Of a DNA stretch of 64,000 nucleotides, positions 58,842 to 64,000 are shown one piece after another. Location of the stretch: contig NC_057763.1 of NCBI RefSeq assembly GCF_010389155.1, positions 43,444,645 through 43,508,644 on the forward strand, written 5' to 3'. A program made the position numbers and the translations under genes. Every line of letters begins with the position of its first letter. The stretch's first letter is position 1. The notes under the pieces are model-generated. The model had not been told where the DNA came from. It was given only the letters and a program-made list of their open reading frames with translations, and ran no database searches. Source of the DNA: Erigeron canadensis (lineage: Eukaryota > Streptophyta > Magnoliopsida > Asterales > Asteraceae).

Positions 58842-59472
58842 TCTATACTTCTTTATAAAACTTAGACTAATGGGGATGTTTTTGGACGTCCTTGGGTTCC
58901 CTTAGGTGCCCTTAGATATCCTTCACAGTTAAAACTTGTCCAAAACTAAAGATTTTTTGATGCATGCCCTTACCCAAGGGCATGCCCTTAAGTGCCCTTA
59001 CTTATATATTTTTTTTGTTTTTAGTAGAGTTAAAGGATATGTAAGGATGTTTGTATGGTTGGAGATAAAATTATAGGATTTATAAGGATGTGTAAGGATT
59101 TGTAAGGATATGATGTGGCAGCTCAAGGACGCCTAAGTCCTTAGCATTGTAGATAGCCTTATCACACATTCACACTCTCTATTTTTAAAAATAATTACAC
59201 AATGGTTACATACGAAATCACTAAATTACTCTTAATAAACACACCCACTATGAAAAGAGTTTTATAAAATACCAAATTTGTCCTTAATGAATTAACGTAC
59301 ACTCTAAACTTTTATTTTAATAATTAACACTTTAAGCCCTTATTTTCTAAAAATTCTCATTGTTACAATTACATCAACTTACACCACCGACACCACCACC
59401 AATAGTACCATCACCAACACCATTAGACCGCATTTCCCACCACTAAACCGCATTGCGCGAGTATCATGCTCG
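58842..59472 (+). mobile_element. Helitron-like element with an internal insertion
   Basis: 5' end TCTATACTTCTTTATAAAAC matches the element at 43591; 3' end CGCATTGCGCGAGTATCATG then CTCG. The segment 58865-59162 looks inserted: it is rich in TGCCCTTA and GTAAGGAT motifs that pair with each other as inverted copies. Confidence 0.55.
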
Positions 59473-60032
59473 TACAACTTTGTTAATTGGTCTTGCTAAC
59501 TTGTGTCTTTTAAGACATGTATTTAATTTACATTTGTTTATCGAGCTTAATAGTTTCTAAAACATAAAGTCAAAAATTTTATTACTCATGCCGAAAATAA
59601 TAATTTTAAATTGAGAACAAATTCCATATAATGAGTTCATTTCGAAATAAAATCCCATTCATAAATTATGGTTTTATAATTATCGTTTTATATGTCATCA
59701 TTATTGAAACTCATTAATTCATGGGGTTGCCAATGGATTATAATTGATTACGACCTTTGTGGACGATAAAGTTCCTCCAACTGAATATTAATCCAACATT
59801 ATCGACTATTTTTTATGCCAAAAGTAAAATGTGGTTCATATATAGGATTTTGGCTTATTATTACACGTATATAAACAGCTCTCTATCTCATTTAAAAAGT
59901 TTCTCTGATCTTGAGATATAAATATTTCTCAAATTTGTAGTTAGTTACTAGTTAGGTAAAGTATTTTTAGAAGACACCTTAAATAGATGGAATACACAAT
60001 GTCATTTTAGCAAGGAATTATTATTTATTAGA
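59473..60032. other. AT-rich intergenic DNA
   Basis: Nothing recognised. Confidence 0.5.
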
Positions 60033-60250
60033 GTTTTTTTTTAAAACAATTAGTCGGTATTCAACATCAGGGAACACCTCATCGTATAATGGTGAAGCCC
60101 TGCACGTACTCTAGACTACGATATGTAGACCATAAGTTGTTACATGTAATTCAGGGAAAAAACTCACATAATTGTCACTCCTAAGAGTCGAACCCAAAAC
60201 TTATGAAAAAAAACAAGAATGTATCTACTAGTTGAGTTAGTTTCATTTAC
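60033..60250 (-). mobile_element. tRNA-derived SINE with perfect 12-bp target duplication
   Basis: On the minus strand: A box in ACTAACTCAACTAGTAGA near 60225-60242, B box GGGTTCGACTCTTAGG at about 60181-60196, then a body and an A tail (T run near 60034-60042). TTATTTATTAGA flanks it exactly at 60021-60032 and 60251-60262, the long target duplication expected of LINE-mediated insertion. 218 bp. Confidence 0.88.
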
Positions 60251-60583
60251 TTATTTATTAGATTAGAATCATCATATGTAGAGATAATTAAATGCTTAAA
60301 TACCAAAGGAATGATGCACGTTGGGACATTATATGAACTCAATCACCTAACTGCTATTTTATAAATGATTTTTTTACTATATAAAATACAAAGAATCATA
60401 AAAAAAAAAAGTCAAACACTATATGTTCAGATTTAATTCCATCACATACATAATTAACTATGATAATGATAATGATTATCCGATATTCACAAACAAATCA
60501 AACAATAACACAAATTACAAATGACGAATCATCAATCCACATCCGATATTCACAAACAAATAATTAAAAATCGAAACAAAAAG

Positions 60584-60874
60584 CTACGAAGAGTGATCAT
60601 GAGTAGTAGAAACCGAGTCTTGTCTATTCAAAGCCATCGAGCCTTTGACGGAAGGAGAAGTCTCACCACCGGCTGGCAAGTCAGAAAGAGCAGCCATTAT
60701 TCGTCGAATGCTAACGGACCTAACTGTTCTAAAACTGGTTGCACGAAGACTAGGGGCCGTCTTTGAGAATATATTGGAAGAATTTGATAGAATTAGATAC
60801 ACAAGAGCTTGCACAAGAATGAACAAGCCTACCTTGATGCAAGTGTCGCCGGATATGATGTCCTCGAAAGCCAT
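60584..60874 (-). CDS. Small plant-specific membrane-anchored protein, unrecognised family
   Basis: Intact ORF of 96 residues, single exon. MAFEDIISGDTCIKVGLFIL starts a hydrophobic segment (VGLFILVQALVYLILS) near residues 15-30, a likely signal anchor, followed by a basic Ser/Arg-rich region (FRTVRSVSIRRIMAALSDLP) and a polar tail ending HDHSS. I recall short plant proteins with the same layout and an SxRRIMAALSDLPAGGE-like core, which would support a real gene, but cannot name the family. A TATA box lies about 115 bases upstream. No other ORF overlaps with better features. Confidence 0.65.
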   Translation of the reverse strand: MAFEDIISGDTCIKVGLFILVQALVYLILSNSSNIFSKTAPSLRATSFRTVRSVSIRRIMAALSDLPAGGETSPSVKGSMALNRQDSVSTTHDHSS

Positions 60875-60986
60875 GTTATCGAAAATATGGAAGTTTGTTA
60901 GAGAGAAAACTTATATGTGTTTTGAGAAAAAGGAGAGTTTTGGTACGAAATGAAAAGTTATAGAAAAAGGATTGCAAAAGGGGTTG

Positions 60987-60994
60987 CTTTTATA
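60987..60994 (-). promoter_or_regulatory. TATA box of the 96-residue protein gene
   Basis: CTATAAAAGC on the minus strand, a strong plant TATA match, about 115 bases before the ATG, which leaves a short leader. Confidence 0.6.
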
Positions 60995-61049
60995 GGAAGG
61001 TGTTATGTAGTTTTGATGACTTGATCTATGTCGACATATAACAAACTTG

Positions 61050-61913
61050 TACATGATAATTGACTATTTGACTCGATCTCTACATTTTCGTGTTTCGCAT
61101 AATATAGTAATTAAAAATAAAAACATAGTATGATACGAACTTAGGATAAATCGACGAAATGACATCTGATATAACTGTATCAAAGTTTTGAATCTAATAA
61201 TTATTGGTCCAATTTGACTTGTTAAATTCTTTAGGTGGATCTTTAAAAAGTTTGATATGTCAACCAATTATAGCTCTATCTCTTATTTTTCGACTTTTAA
61301 AACATCTAAACTATCCTTAGCATTTAAATCTAATCAACTTAAACCAACCAAATTTTTTAGTTAAAACATAGTCTTGGTCAATGTCCAACAAATTCAATTT
61401 AAATAACAAATAAAACTTTAATATATATTTTTCCGTAAACATTTCGTCAAATTTATATATATCTCACTAAACAACCAACATAATTTAACCTATTCTAATT
61501 TCTAACTTAGGTCATTTAGTTATTGGTTATAAAAAAAATGTATAAACTTGGTCTATAATGGAATAAACTTTTTATTATGATTTAGAAGGCACTCAATAAC
61601 TAAAGACAAGAGGTATCCTCTTATCCATTATTTATCTGTAACTTATGATTTCTTAAGGAAATTAATTCACGAATATTATTTATTTATACCTTTTAACGTG
61701 ACAAATCATATTATTTTTGTAGCTATTAAATCACTTGCAACAATTATCATGATAATTAAATATCAGACACTAACAAAAAAAAAAAAAAAGCATATATCTT
61801 TGTTAAATTTTAGCAGACACTATGTTAGTGTTTTAAAAATAATAGGAACACGTATTAACAAAACACTTGGTAGAAATAGGTGCATGCTTATTGTGTGGGA
61901 CTGTGGGTATATT
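61050..61913. other. AT-rich intergenic DNA
   Basis: Nothing recognised. Confidence 0.5.
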
Positions 61914-62104
61914 CAGAGGTGGTATCAGGAAAAAATTTTAAAAGGGACAAACTTAAAAACTTAGAAAAAATAAATCTAAAAGGGGGCAAAATGTTAAAAA
62001 CCTATAAAAAAATTTTAAAATATTATGAAAAATTTAAAAATACATGACAAAATTTAAATTTGGAAGGGCATTGGACTCATTGCCCCCCTTTAGTACCGCC
62101 CATG
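61914..62104. mobile_element. Short hAT-type MITE with perfect 8-bp target duplication
   Basis: Left CAGAGGTGGTATC, right (reverse complement) CATGGGCGGTAC. GGTATATT flanks both ends exactly (61906-61913 and 62105-62112). 191 bp, A-rich interior, no ORF. Confidence 0.82.
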
Positions 62105-62112
62105 GGTATATT

Positions 62113-64000
62113 GGTTACCTATTATAATTAATTATGAAAACATTGATTGACAGGGGAAAGGGAAGACACCCACCATGAATGAATATGACAATTTTTTATG
62201 TTATGAATATAAGATAAGAAGAAGTAAAGGGATTAGAAAGGATGGGTTGGATGGTAACTTGTGGAGTGCAAAAAGCCATCCACTCTGACTTGCCTTGTTG
62301 AACTTGACAATTTAATTCATGGAATGGAATTTTCGTGTATAAACACAACAAATATGCCACGTGGAATTATGAAATAGATATTTATGATTGAAAGACTAAT
62401 AGTTTCCTCCACTCCACATACGATGAACATTTAAGCAATAAGCAATTGTCGAATAGATATTTAGGCAAACAAGATAATGGACGTTATCCGATAAAAACGA
62501 AATCCTCATATGAATTAAAAAAAAAATCCTATTTTTCTAGATAAATAAATGTACACATTCATGAAACTGACGCATGTCGATAATAATAACAATCTTTTGC
62601 AGGTGTTTTAATTTTCTAAATATCCTAGTTTCCATTTTGCAAAATCAATTTCAACAATCTAATACAATTTTGGATTTAATATCAATCACATTCAGCTGTA
62701 TAATAGTCGTTGGAACTTATATTACAAGATATATATTAGAGAAAATATGGCAGGCGTGGATGTTTACTTATGATAGTCTCTGCTTTTAGAATATCTGTAT
62801 CGAAAAATAGTGGACATTGACCAAATGAAACTACCGAGAAGGAAAAAGCCTCTAGGAGATGATCTCTGTCTCGAAGCTCGGTAAAGTCAAAAGAAGTTTC
62901 TAATTTGACAACATGAAATGAAAGTACTTACGGCCCTTCTAAGATACGGTTAGGTATACACTAGCTTGACTCTAGGCCTCTAGCCCATTAACAACTCATT
63001 TGATTATACTCATGAATTTTAATACGAGTAATAACTAAATAAGAGTATATTCGATTAGGATATGATGTGTGCATGAGTGTGTATACACGCATTATTATAA
63101 AAGATGTTGACTTTATAGAAAACTGATAAAAGTTTTCTATTTAAAATGTCACATGAAAGTTTAACTCTCATGAAGACGAAAGGATTCATGTCATGGGACA
63201 TTTTAAATAGAAAACTGATAAAATTATCAGACTTATCTATTATCCAACCACATTGTATAATTTAAGCTGTGACCAGTACAAGTATTGCATGTTTGAAGCA
63301 TACATGTATTGAGTGGTATGGTAAAGGAACTTTTTTATAAAAATATCTAATAATTATCAAACTAGCAGCCAAGTTGGAACACGTGGTGTAGATAGCGACA
63401 TATGAACGTAAGCTGTAAGGAAATTATATGAAATTGACCAGTTAACCACATGATTAAAATGCACTAAACAATATATTTACTACAACCTAACCTGGATAAG
63501 TGGATCCCATGGCCACGGCACGGCATCCGTTTTAAGATAGTCAAAACTCAAGACCCAACTTACCAGGTCAACCTGGACACACAAAGACGACAATAAACGG
63601 TATAAGTATAATAGTTAACCCATGTCATGGTTAGATTTTGGACTTCCATAAATAAACAAATTAACTTCAGAGTGGACGGCGCTAGTTACCTGGTATAAAA
63701 TAAAGAGAATGATGTAGCAAGATCACACCTTCACGGCCTTGCATAACCATTCAGGCATTTACCAATATGCAAGAATAAACATAATCACACTAACATAAAA
63801 TGTTTGCAGCATGTCATTCCACAATAAGATTTAAGCATGCCATACAGATTTTAGATTATAGGTCATCCACCTCTTGGGACCAATGGGAGAGCCACCCAAA
63901 GGTGTTGACCCAGAAGGAACAAAACTATATATTATGATATGAGCTAGGACATAGATTTTACAACTCAACTGAGCAACTGCATCACTAACCTGACTTGCTA
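62113..64000. other. Intergenic DNA at the window end
   Basis: A hairpin at 63133-63214 is listed separately. 63480-63920 is less AT-rich and could belong to a gene beyond the window, but no exon can be supported. Confidence 0.45.
63133..63214. repeat. Inverted repeat, 23-bp arms
   Basis: TTTTCTATTTAAAATGTCAC and following ATG (63133-63155) pairs with 63192-63214 with one mismatch; the loop is 36 bases. Short AGAAAACTGATAAAA copies lie just outside both arms (about 63117 and 63209). Confidence 0.8.

Noticed and set aside
63845..63920. CLE-peptide-like VPSGSTPLGG on the minus strand
   Set aside because: Does not match the CLE core spacing and has no signal peptide upstream.
1..64000. Endogenous viral sequence, organelle insert, tRNA, rRNA or CRISPR array
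   Set aside because: Scanned by eye on both strands; tRNA-like boxes belong to SINEs and no viral, organellar or spacer-repeat pattern was found.

Overview
This window is nuclear DNA of a flowering plant, most likely a eudicot. Every recognisable gene is plant-type and intron-rich: a mitochondrial DnaJ, a NAC factor, a GRF-interacting factor, a DC1 protein and a 42-exon callose synthase. The intergenic DNA is very AT-rich and full of relics of plant transposon superfamilies. An asterid, perhaps Asteraceae, is only a guess. I see no rRNA, tRNA, CRISPR, organelle-sized insert or viral gene.

Layout. 0-2 kb: 3' end of a GFA2-type DnaJ gene (+). 2-21 kb: transposon-dominated DNA with a LINE tail, hAT, Harbinger and Helitron elements, two related En/Spm (CACTA) gene relics, a broken MULE transposase, a 2.2-kb solo LTR and several hairpins. 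22-24 kb: a NAC transcription factor (-) with a likely one-base frameshift and a 45-bp duplication across a splice acceptor. 24-28 kb: gene-poor. 28.3-30.0 kb: a GIF-type growth co-activator (+). 30.8-31.4 kb: a 600-bp foldback. 31.9-32.6 kb: a DC1 protein (-). 33-39 kb: a partly duplicated block, a Helitron, a SINE and unrecognised exon-like pieces. 39.5-42.8 kb: four transposons nearly end to end, one carrying an intact 447-aa Myb-like ORF. 44.7-55.5 kb: callose synthase of the CALS1-4 clade (+), with one extra A in exon 8. 56.5-58.1 kb: a small plastid-targeted membrane protein (-). 58-64 kb: two Helitrons, a SINE with a perfect target duplication, a small membrane-protein gene (-), a hAT MITE and a hairpin.

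The host genes do not form a pathway. They cover mitochondrial protein folding, transcription, cell proliferation, signalling and callose deposition, as is normal for a plant chromosome arm. Exon boundaries were set by eye from GT/AG signals, reading phase and remembered family sequence; no alignment was run. I found no convincing new multi-gene system. The most useful observations are the single-base A-run lesions in two otherwise intact genes, the ORF1-only Harbinger element, the long hairpins, and the small non-autonomous element families defined here by their own termini and target duplications.
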